Assembly: GCA_937951345.1 (NCBI GenBank)
Contig: CALFCF010000015.1
Coordinates: 44,684 to 108,683, forward strand
Source: an uncultured Granulosicoccaceae bacterium
GTDB lineage: Bacteria; Pseudomonadota; Gammaproteobacteria; Granulosicoccales; Granulosicoccaceae
Reading direction: 5' to 3'
DNA: 64,000 bases
The notes below the pieces were generated by a model. It was not told the origin of the DNA and made no database searches. It saw nothing but the letters and a program-made list of their open reading frames with translations. The translations under genes and the position numbers were made by a program. Each line of letters opens with the position of its first letter. Position 1 is the stretch's first letter. This document shows, one piece after another, positions 53,548 through 63,888 of the stretch.

Positions 53548-55767
53548 TTATCTCCTGAGCGCTTGTGTAAACCGGCGGCATACGAGCATTAGCAGACCCG
53601 ATATCAATAGAAGCCAAGATGCAGAGCCACTACCTGAATTCCCAGAGCCGCTATGATTCGCGCGGCCAGTAGAGAAGGCCGGCTGATGCTGATCGACACG
53701 TGTATTTGCGACGGGTTGAGCCGCTCGCTGATTTGCAGCGGTTGTTTCCCTGTTTCGACGATCGCGATTGCTACGCTCAATCCCTCTGGCAGCGAACTGC
53801 TCTTCGCGAAGAACCACCATACTGGTGTAGTCTGTAACCAGCCCGTGATTGACTGCCATATCTGTGATCGCCTGGCGATACTCACTGTCATCACCCAGGT
53901 AATCCACAGCGTTCTTCATATCACTGATACTGGCGAAGGCCCACAATCGCTCAACTTCCGGATTGCGCTCATCCGTTTGCGGCAACTCGAACTGACTCGT
54001 GTAAGTGCGTTTCTCACCGGAAACACGGCCACTTAACGACACATCGATAACGCCGCCTTGACGATATTTACCCATAACAGTCAGTTGCTGCCCACGGTAC
54101 AAAGACGGCAGTTTGGCAGGCGTCACACTGGAAACCTCAACACCTTTGATATCCAACTGAAGGTTATGCAGTGATTTGTGCGTAGCCTTGCTGGTGAACT
54201 GCATCAACGCACCCACAATGTCATCATTATCAGACACGTTCATCGCAAAACCATTGGATACCTTGGTCATGGCTTTAAGCAAGGGGCGATTAGCACCATT
54301 GCCCATCACAGCAGTAAACAATCTCACGTCATAGCGTTTCATCAGTTCGAGAAACTGCTTTTTCTCGACCGTACCAACGTTAGCTTCGCCATCAGTAACG
54401 AGTACAATTGCACTGGTCCGGTCAGAATCCAGCGCCTTCAAGCCTCGCTCGGTACCAGCATAGAGGTTCGTACCACCACCCGGTTTACTGTTTAGTACAG
54501 CTCTGCTCCAACGCTCGATAGACTGTTGGCTGACCTGTTGCCAGCCATCAGTAATTTCGCGCGCAGAATTATTGAATCCGATAATCCGGAATCGATCCTG
54601 CGAACTCAATTGCCCGAGGGCTCGACTGATTCCGTCTGTTAATGTGGCGTACTTACCTTTCATCGAACCCGATTGATCAAGGACAAATACCCAGTCCCGG
54701 CCTTCAGTAATTCGAGCAAGGTCATCACCCGGCGTTATGGTCATCATAAACGTACCGGTATCTTTACCCGGTGCTTTGTGCGCTACCAGGTCAATCGCAG
54801 CAGGCGCATTGTCATCCAATCGCCAGTAGAAGACGATGTCATTGTCCAACCGGATCACGCTTGCTGGTTGAGTTGCCGCCGTGGCATTTGTCCTGTCCTC
54901 ACTATCGGCAAACCCTGTGATCTGCTGCTGCGAAGCTGTATTCGAACCGGACAGGTCAACCAGAGCAGCCGCTTCTCTGCCGACTTGCGCACTCGCAACA
55001 TCACCTGTGCCAGAGACACTTTGCGCTGCAGCGTTAACCAGCGATACATTCCACTCCTGACCAGACAACTGATTGATTACTGCCCGAGGATGCGCCGGCA
55101 GACGTGCAGCGACTACGGGGTAGGAAGACCGTAGGTTCAGATCAAACGAAAACGTACCCTGCACTCGTGTATCCGACTGCCAGAAGGCTAATGCCTGACT
55201 ATCAGTCTGACCATCTTTTAACGGATAGACGTAACGACCAATACCAGTATCTATCTCTATCGGTTGCATATACACAAGTCGAACACGCGTGTCCTGACTG
55301 GCGCGTACCGGTGACACACGAATTTCAAAATTATAGTGTTTGTTCTTCTCTGTAAGCCCTGTCTCGCGACCCGCGGCTTTTTCTTCATTATAAATCTGTC
55401 GCGCCTGTTGCTTTTCAAACACTTCGCCGACAACCGGCTGGCCATCTATCCAAACAGTGAATTCAGAAACAGCGGCTTTCGCCGGTACCGGAAAATGATA
55501 GATCGCCTCACCGTCCTGTTGTGATGAATTCGAAAACACTTGCTCAACAGTTGTGACGGCATAACCGTCTTCAATTTGCACATCTACTCGGTGATCACGA
55601 ATGGCTAGTTCCGCCCCTGAGTCACCTACGGCACGCATTAATCCTGCAGCATGACCATCTACACTGGAGAGGCCTGCAACGCAGCTTATGGCAAAAAGTA
55701 GATAGCGGGAACCGCGTCGTACCCGGTTTACTCGCTGCTGGATAAAACTACAAAATAAATTAAACAT
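53548..55767 (-). CDS. VIT/vWA-domain surface protein (marine sortase-target type)
   Basis: 739-residue exported protein. The signal peptide ends at DGHAAG near residue 40. A VIT domain (~50-185, with VTTVEQVFSN and IYHFPVPAKAAVSEF) precedes a von Willebrand A domain whose metal site is VLDQSGSM (near 366), then a long beta-rich region. The C-terminus is Gly/Ser-rich, then one hydrophobic segment (WLLLISGLLMLVC) and a basic RRFTQALRR end, like the GlyGly-CTERM sorting signals processed by rhombosortase. AGGAGGAAAG before the ATG at 55767 fixes the start. A (AAGGA)9 tract lies ~205 bp upstream. Confidence 0.86.
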   Translation of the reverse strand: MFNLFCSFIQQRVNRVRRGSRYLLFAISCVAGLSSVDGHAAGLMRAVGDSGAELAIRDHRVDVQIEDGYAVTTVEQVFSNSSQQDGEAIYHFPVPAKAAVSEFTVWIDGQPVVGEVFEKQQARQIYNEEKAAGRETGLTEKNKHYNFEIRVSPVRASQDTRVRLVYMQPIEIDTGIGRYVYPLKDGQTDSQALAFWQSDTRVQGTFSFDLNLRSSYPVVAARLPAHPRAVINQLSGQEWNVSLVNAAAQSVSGTGDVASAQVGREAAALVDLSGSNTASQQQITGFADSEDRTNATAATQPASVIRLDNDIVFYWRLDDNAPAAIDLVAHKAPGKDTGTFMMTITPGDDLARITEGRDWVFVLDQSGSMKGKYATLTDGISRALGQLSSQDRFRIIGFNNSAREITDGWQQVSQQSIERWSRAVLNSKPGGGTNLYAGTERGLKALDSDRTSAIVLVTDGEANVGTVEKKQFLELMKRYDVRLFTAVMGNGANRPLLKAMTKVSNGFAMNVSDNDDIVGALMQFTSKATHKSLHNLQLDIKGVEVSSVTPAKLPSLYRGQQLTVMGKYRQGGVIDVSLSGRVSGEKRTYTSQFELPQTDERNPEVERLWAFASISDMKNAVDYLGDDSEYRQAITDMAVNHGLVTDYTSMVVLREEQFAARGIERSNRDRRNRETTAANQRAAQPVANTRVDQHQPAFSTGRANHSGSGNSGSGSASWLLLISGLLMLVCRRFTQALRR

Positions 55768-56171
55768 TCTTTCCTCCTGTAAACCCTGACGAATTTCTAA
55801 GGGTGTCGACTTACGACAGGCTGGAGGATTAGCCATACGGCGGGGGATCACAACGAATTTGACTTATGTACTGATATACAACCTCTGAGGGACTGCCTGA
55901 TGGTACTTTCCGGTTAATATTCAGTAACTGATCGCTGGTAAAATCAGGCGGCAGGTACCAACATTAACGAAAGGAAAGGAAAGGAAAGGAAAGGAAAGGA
56001 AAGGAAAGGAAAGGATTATTTTGTCAGGCAGAATATGCAGTTTCTACTGCTGTCACTACAGCAGGTCTTATTCACTGTTTTTCGCAAACCAATTAACTTA
56101 TTAAGTCCAGCCCAAAGGTGCGCATCAATGAAAATCTGGTCAATAAAATCAGCTTATCCAACCTTCGACAT
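55768..56171. other. Intergenic region with pentanucleotide tract
   Basis: 404 bp between the M24 peptidase gene and the VIT/vWA gene, both minus strand. It should hold the vWA promoter. The tandem AAGGA tract (55971-56015) is in the middle. No gene is seen. Confidence 0.5.
55971..56015. repeat. (AAGGA)9 simple sequence repeat
   Basis: Nine perfect copies of AAGGA, 45 bp, in the upstream region of the VIT/vWA surface-protein gene about 205 bp from its ATG. Perfect pentanucleotide tracts change length by replication slippage; between promoter elements they can alter expression. Confidence 0.95.
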
Positions 56172-57263
56172 CTAACCGACGACATAGGCATCGCGAGGCA
56201 AACCGGACAACACTTCAGGTCCGTCCTCACGCAGAATAACGATTTCTTCAAGACGCAATCCGAACCGCTCCGGCAGATAAATACCCGGCTCAATAGAAAA
56301 CACCATACCCGCTTCGAGTATCGTGTCGGTGCTGGCAGTGATGTAAGGAGGTTCGTGAATTTCAGTGCCGAGGCCGTGGCCGGTGCGATGTACAAAGTAC
56401 TCACCATAGCCCGCTTGTTCGATTACCTGGCGCGCAGCAGCGTCAACGACTTTAGCTTCTACACCCGGTCGTGCAGCATTTAGCGCCGCATCAACCGCTG
56501 CATCAACGATCGCATGAATTTCGAAAAATCCTTCGGGTGGATGCCCGATAACAGCCATTCGCGTGATGTCACTGAAATACCCCAGACTGCCAGCGCCTAT
56601 ATCCATAACCACTGCGTCCCCTGTAGCGAGCCGCGTTGTACCGGTATGATGGTGGGGAAACGCACCGTTCGCACCGGCACCCACGATACCAAACGCCATA
56701 ACGGCATCCTGTTCAGCAAACGATTGCTGCGCGATAGCCGCCACTTCCTGTTCAGTAAGGCCAGCCTGCATACCAGACCACGCCGCTTGCATGGCGCGAT
56801 CGGCGATCAGTGCGTTTTGCTTGAGCGCGTTGTATTCGTCTGTCTCCTTGCACATGCGCAGTGCACCGACGCTAGACAACGTAAACTGTATCGCAGCTTC
56901 GGGGAGTGCGGATTGCACCAGCCACGCAAAGTCAGCACGCATGGTTTCATCAAGCACAATGTTTAGGGCTTTTGATTTTTGAATACCAAACTCGTTCAGC
57001 AAACGCGAGAAAGCATCCGTCGGCCCCTGATCATCAGACCATTCGTAAAACTGCAGATCGGTTTGTACGCGTGCACTCTCTGACTCAAGTGCCGGCATCA
57101 GAAAACCGCTATGTTCATTGGACAGGCAAAACAGCAGCGGACGTTCATCTGCATGAGGGCGAACACCTAGCAACCAGGCGAGATGTGCACCCGGACCAAG
57201 CACAACCAAACCAATTTGCTGTTCTTGCATTACTGCCCGCAGGCGGTTGACTCTAGTGTTCAT
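56172..57263 (-). CDS. M24-family aminopeptidase (Xaa-Pro type)
   Basis: 363-residue metallopeptidase of the pita-bread fold. The N-terminal ~130 residues are the creatinase-like domain, then the catalytic domain with metal ligands in VVMDIGAGSLGYFSDITR (two Asp), HRTGHGLGTEIHEPP (His), MVFSIEPGIY (Glu) and GLRLEEIVIL (Glu). It removes N-terminal residues ahead of proline or cleaves dipeptides in the cytosol. It lies 20 bp from the upstream HerA-like gene on the same strand, so they may be co-transcribed. Confidence 0.88.
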   Translation of the reverse strand: MNTRVNRLRAVMQEQQIGLVVLGPGAHLAWLLGVRPHADERPLLFCLSNEHSGFLMPALESESARVQTDLQFYEWSDDQGPTDAFSRLLNEFGIQKSKALNIVLDETMRADFAWLVQSALPEAAIQFTLSSVGALRMCKETDEYNALKQNALIADRAMQAAWSGMQAGLTEQEVAAIAQQSFAEQDAVMAFGIVGAGANGAFPHHHTGTTRLATGDAVVMDIGAGSLGYFSDITRMAVIGHPPEGFFEIHAIVDAAVDAALNAARPGVEAKVVDAAARQVIEQAGYGEYFVHRTGHGLGTEIHEPPYITASTDTILEAGMVFSIEPGIYLPERFGLRLEEIVILREDGPEVLSGLPRDAYVVG

Positions 57264-57283
57264 TAACAGTACCCGGACAATTG

Positions 57284-59692
57284 TTAATCACACGGTATCC
57301 AGACCAGTGCCACGTCATCAATGCTGATATCCGTCTTTTCAAGACCGACCGTCATGGATTCAATGTTACCGGCTTTCTCCGCCCATTCATCCTGAATTTC
57401 ATACAGGTCTTCAGCCAGTGCATCTTCAAGCTCCTGCCGGTCTCCCATTAAATCGTTATAACGGTTTTCCGCTGTCCGCATACGCTCTTCGGCTCGCCCA
57501 GCCATACGAGCCTTACTCTGACTACGGCGGATACTGCTGGTGATAGTGCGCGTTGTGGTTCGCCCACCGAGCAGTCCACCGAGGACGCCACCGGCTATAT
57601 CGAGCATTTGACTGGTTTTCTGTTCACGCTGACGGGTAAACGCATCAAACTTGGCTTCACGTATCCTGTCTTCTGCTTTTTCTATGGATGCATTGATACG
57701 GTCAAGTTTGCGTGCAAGCACATCGCGCAGTTTCGATGCATCTTTGTCAGCTAACTTGTCAGCCTCTGCCTCACATCGACTACGAAAGTCATCTTCTGAC
57801 TCACCTACCCGCGAATAAATTTTTAAATCCGGGTTGGCGAACAGCTCAATCTCCTGATTACGGTAGAGATGATCTTTTATGGCAGTCTGTGCAGATTTAA
57901 AATAGGTCTTGTTCTTTATTTTTGCATCGGGCAACACATAAACAGCGCCTTCCGGTTCATCTCGTGTCAGATCGCGATCGTCGTAGTCAACAACAATCGC
58001 ATCATCTGCATCTACCGGCCCGTCAAGCGGGGTAATAATCGCTTCCCATTCAGATTCATGCCGCAGTTTGGATTTAGTATCGTCAAACACCATTTCAACG
58101 CGCACAGCAATACCGGCTTTTAGTCGCTTACTGCCCGGCGATGCACCAATATCATCTGCATAAGGTACAGACGGATCAAGGTAGCGTACCGGCACCGTAT
58201 CAGCGCTTTGCGGCGCAACTGCACTTTCATTGTCCGCCAATACCACCGGCTGGCTTGATGCAGCGGCTGCGCCTGAAGCTGCATCAGTCGAGGCTGCGGT
58301 TGCAACAACCACTTTTTTTGCATCCGGTGTTAACAGCGCAATCTGTTCACGCGTCAACGGTCCTGGCAAGTAAGACATTGCCCAGCGAGTACCGAACAAC
58401 TGCGGCGCACCCAGTTTGGTGGAGTGCAGTACAAATTGTCGTTTATCCAAAGCGGCAATGGTTTTACCCATCGCCTGTGTATCGACCGCACCGTCACTGG
58501 CTGACATACCCTCGAGCAGGCGTTTTTGATCGTTCTCTGTTTGCAGTCTGCCGATAATCCAGGTGCCAGCGTTCGACAGCGCTTTGTAATCGATATCAAC
58601 GGGGTTCTGCGTTGACAATACAAGCCCTACTCCGAAGGCACGCGCCTGCTTTAAAATTGTAAGAATAGGTTTTTTAGACGGAGGTGAACCGATAGGCGGC
58701 ACGTAGCCGAACACCTCGTCCATATATACCAATGCACGTAAGTCTGTGGTGCCCGGTTGCTTGCGCATCCACGTCACCATTTTCGACAGCAGTAACGTTA
58801 CAACAAATTGCCGCTCCTCCTCGGACAGATGACCCAGCGAGACAATCGCAGCTCGCGGTTTCTTCTCTGCTGTGTACAACAGATTATCAATATCAAGTGG
58901 CTGCCCTTCTGTCCAGCTGGAGAATGACGGCGAAGCTGCAAGCCCGTTTAACTTCATAGCCAGCTTGACACGATCATTGGCGGGAAAGAACGTATCAAGA
59001 TCTATAACACCCAGCTTACGCATGGGTGGTTGTTGTACTAAACCGATTAGCTGGCCAAGATCAAGTGATTTACCCTGGGTCCAGCTCCAGTGAATAATAT
59101 TGGACAGCAGAATGTGTTCACGGCTGCCAAGCGGGTCGGCATCAATACCAATCAATCCGAGCAGCGACGACGCCAGCCCCTCGATTTCATCTTGCAATGT
59201 TTCAGCATCAATATCGCCAGCTGGTGCTGACAACGAACCGATAATATTCAATCCAACACCAGCGGTTGAACCAGGTGTGTAGATTGTGAAATCAACCGTA
59301 TCATGTAGACGCTGTATTCGTTCGGGTTGAATACCCGATGATTCCAGGCCGGATTTCCATAACTCAGCCTTGTCGACGGCAGCCTGTGTGGCATCGCCAG
59401 CCGCCTCCGACTCGCTGATCCAGGGTAGAAAATCGGTCGGCAACAACTTCGGAAAAGACAACATCAGGTTTCCCATATCGCTTTTCGGATCAATAATAAG
59501 AGCCGGCTTTCCGTTGAGTAGATTCTCTTCGAGCAATACGATGCCCAGACCGGTTTTACCTGAACCGGTCATACCGACGATAACCCCGTGGGTCGTCAGA
59601 TTCGAAGAGTTATAAAAAACACGATCTTCGTCAGCTGTGTTGCCGAGATAGAACGAACCATCGGGTACATTGACAGGCGTAACTGGCGCCAT
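57284..59692 (-). CDS. HerA-like P-loop ATPase with coiled-coil tail
   Basis: 802-residue DUF87/HerA-type ATPase. Walker A is GMTGSGKTG (residues 40-48) with a following IDPKSDMGNL block; Walker B is VYMDEVFGY near residue 325, and LSTQNPVDIDYKALSN matches the sensor region. Residues ~600-790 are charged and partly coiled coil (KLDRINASIEKAEDRIREAK and AEERMRTAENRYNDLMGD) with a Gly-rich GGVLGGLLGGRTTTRT joint between. Such proteins are hexameric DNA motors in archaea; the bacterial role is not settled. No nuclease gene accompanies it. Confidence 0.78.
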   Translation of the reverse strand: MAPVTPVNVPDGSFYLGNTADEDRVFYNSSNLTTHGVIVGMTGSGKTGLGIVLLEENLLNGKPALIIDPKSDMGNLMLSFPKLLPTDFLPWISESEAAGDATQAAVDKAELWKSGLESSGIQPERIQRLHDTVDFTIYTPGSTAGVGLNIIGSLSAPAGDIDAETLQDEIEGLASSLLGLIGIDADPLGSREHILLSNIIHWSWTQGKSLDLGQLIGLVQQPPMRKLGVIDLDTFFPANDRVKLAMKLNGLAASPSFSSWTEGQPLDIDNLLYTAEKKPRAAIVSLGHLSEEERQFVVTLLLSKMVTWMRKQPGTTDLRALVYMDEVFGYVPPIGSPPSKKPILTILKQARAFGVGLVLSTQNPVDIDYKALSNAGTWIIGRLQTENDQKRLLEGMSASDGAVDTQAMGKTIAALDKRQFVLHSTKLGAPQLFGTRWAMSYLPGPLTREQIALLTPDAKKVVVATAASTDAASGAAAASSQPVVLADNESAVAPQSADTVPVRYLDPSVPYADDIGASPGSKRLKAGIAVRVEMVFDDTKSKLRHESEWEAIITPLDGPVDADDAIVVDYDDRDLTRDEPEGAVYVLPDAKIKNKTYFKSAQTAIKDHLYRNQEIELFANPDLKIYSRVGESEDDFRSRCEAEADKLADKDASKLRDVLARKLDRINASIEKAEDRIREAKFDAFTRQREQKTSQMLDIAGGVLGGLLGGRTTTRTITSSIRRSQSKARMAGRAEERMRTAENRYNDLMGDRQELEDALAEDLYEIQDEWAEKAGNIESMTVGLEKTDISIDDVALVWIPCD

Positions 59693-59843
59693 AGCGAAAC
59701 CCTCTATTTGTGTTGAAACGATGCACCTAATTGTAGTCGGACTTAACCCCGATGACGATAGCTACCCCGATCGTCGTCAGCGGTGGACTGTCACCGACTT
59801 CGTGGCTAAAGGAACCGTATCCCGGTAGGCCTAAACGCAATAC

Positions 59844-60605
59844 TCAGGAACGCAGTTTGTAGCCGGTTTTAAACATAAACCACACAAGTGTCATACAGGC
59901 TGCGAGAAAACTCAGAATCATCGCCAGACTTAAACCAACACTGACGTCCGACACTTCAAAGAAACTCCAGCGAAACCCGCTGATCAGATAGAGAACCGGG
60001 TTAAACAACGTTACCTTCTGCCAGAAGGCTGGCAGCATGTCGACCGAATAAAAGCTACCACCCAGAAATACCAGCGGTGTAATAATCAGTAACGGTATTA
60101 ATTGCAGTTTCTCGAAATTGTCCGCCCAGAGACCGATAATAAAACCAAACAAGCTGAAACTGATGCATGTCAGAACAAAGAAAGTCACCATCCATATCGG
60201 GTGTTCAATCCGTAAATCCACGAAAAAACTTGCGGTAATCAGAATAATTGTTCCGATGATTAGCGACTTTGTCGCAGAGGCACCGACGTAACCAATCACA
60301 ATCTCAACAAACGAAATCGGAGCAGACATAACCTCGTAAATAGTGCCGTTAAACTTGGGAAAGAAAATACCGAAAGCAGCATTTGAAATACTCTGCGTCA
60401 ACAATGACAGCATCATCAGCCCCGGCACGATAAACACACCATAGCTTACGCCTTCTATACTTTGAATCCGCGAACCAATAGCTGCACCGAAAACAATAAA
60501 ATAAAGTGCGGTTGATATAACCGGTGACGCGACGCTCTGCAAAATCGAATTGCGAGTTCGACGCATTTCATTCAGAAAAATTACGCGTATTGCCTGAATA
60601 TTCAA
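59844..60605 (-). CDS. ABC-2 type permease (YadH-like)
   Basis: 253-residue inner-membrane permease with six predicted helices and the ABC-2 family pattern ([22 protein letters not shown] at the start, [33 protein letters not shown] near the end, the latter the typical loop before the final helices). It works with the ATPase encoded 121 bp upstream on the same strand. The exported substrate is unknown. Confidence 0.87.
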   Translation of the reverse strand: MNIQAIRVIFLNEMRRTRNSILQSVASPVISTALYFIVFGAAIGSRIQSIEGVSYGVFIVPGLMMLSLLTQSISNAAFGIFFPKFNGTIYEVMSAPISFVEIVIGYVGASATKSLIIGTIILITASFFVDLRIEHPIWMVTFFVLTCISFSLFGFIIGLWADNFEKLQLIPLLIITPLVFLGGSFYSVDMLPAFWQKVTLFNPVLYLISGFRWSFFEVSDVSVGLSLAMILSFLAACMTLVWFMFKTGYKLRS

Positions 60606-60726
60606 AACTTACTCGTTTGTCTGCTTACTTATGTTGGTAGTTACTGCGTACGGAAAGAAAGGTTCTGTCAGTTTTCTCGTCGATGCTACTACCACAAACA
60701 AATCCAACATCGATACATTACATTTT

Positions 60727-61668
60727 TTATTGATGCTCAGGCGAACGAACCAGATCAACAAAAATATCTTCCAGCGAACTTTCGGTTGTTTTCACATCCT
60801 GTAAATGCAAACCGCTTTCGCTGATATCAGACAGCAATCGGGTTATTCCTGTGGGCTTCCCCTCACCTGCACGGTAAGTGTACACAAGCGTCCGTCCGTC
60901 CATTTCAAGGCTCAGCCCGTATTTTTGCAGTGATGCTGGAATGGTTGTAACTGATTCGGCAAGTTCTACCATTAGACGCTTCTTGCCAAGCTTTTGCATC
61001 AAGGTTCTTTTCTCTTCGACAAGAAGCAATTCGCCATTGTTTATTACACCGACACGATCAGCTATTTCCTCTGCCTCTTCGATGTAGTGCGTAGTCAAAA
61101 TAATGGTAACGCCGGACTGGCGTAAACCATCGACCAGCTTCCACATATCCTTGCGCAATTCCACGTCCACTCCAGCAGTTGGTTCGTCAAGAAAAAGAAT
61201 AGAAGGTTCGTGAGACAAGGCTTTTGCAATCAGTACACGACGTTTCATGCCACCGGATAAAGTCATCAGCATGGCATCTTTTTTATCGTGCAGTGATAAA
61301 TCATCAAGCAGTTTGTCAATGTAAGCAGGCGCAGGCGGTTTACCGAACAACCCCCGACTAAAGGCAACTGTGTCACGCACCTTGTCAAAAACTGACAGGG
61401 TTAGCTCCTGTGGCACAAGTCCGATTATTTCGCGCGTCTTTCGAAATTGCTTTATCGTATCAAACCCATCCACCGTGATGGTTCCGGTACTGGGTCTTAC
61501 AAGTCCGCAGATTGTAGAAATCAGTGTGGTTTTACCGGCACCGTTAGGTCCGAGAAGTGCGAGTATCTCACCCCGCTGAACATCCAGCTCAACAGACTTT
61601 AATGCCTGATGTCCGTTCTCGTAAGTCTTGCTGAGATTACGGATAGATATAATTGCATCAGAGGTCAC
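60727..61668 (-). CDS. ABC-2 exporter ATPase (YadG-like)
   Basis: 313-residue ATPase with intact Walker [10 protein letters not shown], signature [17 protein letters not shown], Walker [13 protein letters not shown] and H-loop [13 protein letters not shown]. The C-terminal ~80 residues form the DUF4162-like extension seen in drug/lipid-type ABC-2 exporters. It starts at a GTG. Together with the permease it forms a two-gene exporter of the YadGH type. Confidence 0.9.
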   Translation of the reverse strand: MTSDAIISIRNLSKTYENGHQALKSVELDVQRGEILALLGPNGAGKTTLISTICGLVRPSTGTITVDGFDTIKQFRKTREIIGLVPQELTLSVFDKVRDTVAFSRGLFGKPPAPAYIDKLLDDLSLHDKKDAMLMTLSGGMKRRVLIAKALSHEPSILFLDEPTAGVDVELRKDMWKLVDGLRQSGVTIILTTHYIEEAEEIADRVGVINNGELLLVEEKRTLMQKLGKKRLMVELAESVTTIPASLQKYGLSLEMDGRTLVYTYRAGEGKPTGITRLLSDISESGLHLQDVKTTESSLEDIFVDLVRSPEHQ

Positions 61669-61742
61669 GCGTTAAACCTGAAGTATCGTGTCAATGCGAA
61701 CCTTTGAAGTAGCGCCCACTGAAATAGAAACAAAATGAATTG

Positions 61743-62999
61743 TCAGAAAAAAGCCTGCAATCCGGTTTGCGCGCGACCGAGTATCAGCGCATGAACATCG
61801 TGTGCACCTTCATAGGTGTTAACCGTTTCCAGATTACACATGTGGCGCATAACACCGAAATCCTCTGATATTCCATTACCGCCGTGCATATCACGTGACA
61901 TTCGCGCGATATCAAGTGCTTTACCGACATTTTGACGTTTGATCAGACTAATCATCTCGGGAGCTGCACGCGCTTCATCCATTAACCGGCCGACCCGCAG
62001 CGCTGCCTGCAAACCAAATGCAATTTCTGTTTGCATGTCGGCTAACTTGCGTTGATACAGTTGAGTTTGCGCCAATGGCCGTTTGAACTGTTTTCGATCA
62101 AGTCCATATTGACGGGCTGCATGCCAGCAGAATTCAGCGGCGCCCATCGCCCCCCAGCCAATGCCGTAACGGGCTCGATTCAGACAGCCAAACGGACCTT
62201 TTAATCCGGATACATTCGGCAGCAGTGCATCCTCACCTACTTCGACGCCATCCAACACGATTTCACCGGTAACAGATGCACGCAGCGATAGCTTCCCGGT
62301 AATTTTTGGTGCTGACAAACCACTGGTACCTTTGTCGATAACGAATCCACGGATCTTGTTGTCGTGCGCAGCCGATTTCGCCCAGATGACAAAAACATCA
62401 GCAATCGGACTATTGGAGATCCACATCTTCGAGCCTTGTAACCGGTAACCATCAGCGGTTTTCTCAGCACGGGTTTGCATACCAGCGGGGTCTGAACCCG
62501 CGTCGGGCTCTGTTAAACCAAAGCACCCGATCAGCTCACCTGATGCAAGGCCGGGCAAATAACGCTGCCGTTGAGCTTCGGAACCGTAGGCATAAATTGG
62601 GTACATCACGAGACTGGACTGCACCGACATCATGGACCGGTACCCGGAGTCGACTCGCTCAATTTCACGCGCGATAAGCCCGTAGGCCACATAGCCCGCA
62701 CCTATTCCGCCATAGACTTCCGGAATAGTTGATCCGAGCAACCCCATCTCACCCATTTCCCGGAATATGCCTGGCTCAACTGCCTCGTCGCGATAGGCTG
62801 CCGTGACCCGGGGCATCAGCTTGTCTTTGGCATAAGCCGCTGCTGCATCGCGCAACATCCGTTCGTCCTCAGATAGCTGATCCTCCAGCAGAAAGGGGTC
62901 CTGCCATGAGAAATCAGCCAGATCAGGCAGATCTTTGGCGGCCAGTACAGGCTCAGCACCTGCAGCTGCTGAGTCTAGCGGGGATTGGGCTTTGTTCAT
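61743..62999 (-). CDS. gcdH: Glutaryl-CoA dehydrogenase
   Basis: 418-residue acyl-CoA dehydrogenase that oxidises and decarboxylates glutaryl-CoA to crotonyl-CoA. The family-specific features are [12 protein letters not shown] (the Arg that binds the carboxylate), [16 protein letters not shown] for FAD/substrate, and the C-terminal [20 protein letters not shown] with the catalytic Glu. It is a step in lysine, tryptophan and benzoyl-type aromatic breakdown. The start is the ATG at 62999, with no long extension. It has the same strand as the exporter genes but a separate gene. Confidence 0.93.
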   Translation of the reverse strand: MNKAQSPLDSAAAGAEPVLAAKDLPDLADFSWQDPFLLEDQLSEDERMLRDAAAAYAKDKLMPRVTAAYRDEAVEPGIFREMGEMGLLGSTIPEVYGGIGAGYVAYGLIAREIERVDSGYRSMMSVQSSLVMYPIYAYGSEAQRQRYLPGLASGELIGCFGLTEPDAGSDPAGMQTRAEKTADGYRLQGSKMWISNSPIADVFVIWAKSAAHDNKIRGFVIDKGTSGLSAPKITGKLSLRASVTGEIVLDGVEVGEDALLPNVSGLKGPFGCLNRARYGIGWGAMGAAEFCWHAARQYGLDRKQFKRPLAQTQLYQRKLADMQTEIAFGLQAALRVGRLMDEARAAPEMISLIKRQNVGKALDIARMSRDMHGGNGISEDFGVMRHMCNLETVNTYEGAHDVHALILGRAQTGLQAFF

Positions 63000-63226
63000 G
63001 GCAGTGTCCGTTTTCTGTACCGGTCAGTTACGGCTGTTGTGCTCAACAAGATTATATCCTAGCTTGATCGAGCGGTTATCGCTGGATGTCGTAACATCGC
63101 CGCCCCCCCACGTTGGATCAATCACATGATGCCCGCCAGACGTTCATTTCGCTGATATTATGGGTGCAGTGAGCATTTGATCAGCAAGAACTACAACACT
63201 ATTCTATTCCATATTTTTTTTATTAA

Positions 63227-63805
63227 TTGACGACAGTGGCTAAAAATATCGTCTGTATGGCAGGCTCAATTCGGCAGGACTCGTTCAACCGAAAGCTCGC
63301 CCTGACATCGGTTGAACTTATTAAAGACATGGGCGGCCATGCAACCTGGATTGATCTCGCTGACTTTCCAATGCCACTTTACAACGGTGACCTAGAGGCC
63401 AGCCAGGGGTTGCCCGACAATGCCGCCCGATTACAAACAATCTTTCTGGAACACGATGGACTGATGCTGGCGTCTCCCGAGTACAATGGCTTTTTTACTC
63501 CGTTACTGAAAAACACCATTGACTGGCTTAGTCGCCCAAACCCGGAAAAACAGAATCAACCGCGCGTGTTCAACCATTTAGTCGCCGGCTTGAGCGCAAC
63601 CTCCGGTGGGCGTTTGGGTGGTTTACGCGGACTGATACCGTTACGCACCCTGCTGTCCGGTATCGGGACGACCGTTGTTGCAACGCAGCTGGCCGTTCCC
63701 GAAGCACAGCACAAGTTTCAAGGCGAGGTTCTTACCGACAAGGAATCACGCGACCAGCTGGCGAATGTCGTCAAAGCGGTATTGGCCTGCGAGATACATA
63801 AGTAA
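63227..63805 (+). CDS. NADPH-dependent FMN reductase family protein
   Basis: 192-residue flavodoxin-fold enzyme. The phosphate-binding loop is MAGSIRQDSFNRKLA, LASPEYNGFFTPLLKNTIDWLSR is the flavin- and NADPH-interaction block typical of ChrR/YieF/SsuE-type reductases. It reduces flavins or quinones in the cytosol. The start is uncertain: a TTG at 63227 or a GTG at 63236, neither with a clear ribosome binding site. Confidence 0.85.
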   Translation: MTTVAKNIVCMAGSIRQDSFNRKLALTSVELIKDMGGHATWIDLADFPMPLYNGDLEASQGLPDNAARLQTIFLEHDGLMLASPEYNGFFTPLLKNTIDWLSRPNPEKQNQPRVFNHLVAGLSATSGGRLGGLRGLIPLRTLLSGIGTTVVATQLAVPEAQHKFQGEVLTDKESRDQLANVVKAVLACEIHK

Positions 63806-63888
63806 CGCTTGTATCCAGCCTGCGCATCAGTAGATACAGCGCTATAAGCCTGCTCAATTCACGAAGGCGAAAACAGTGACAATGAAAA

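Noticed and set aside
57712..59615. Several + strand frames inside the HerA-like gene
   Set aside because: Shadows of a strongly supported minus-strand coding sequence.
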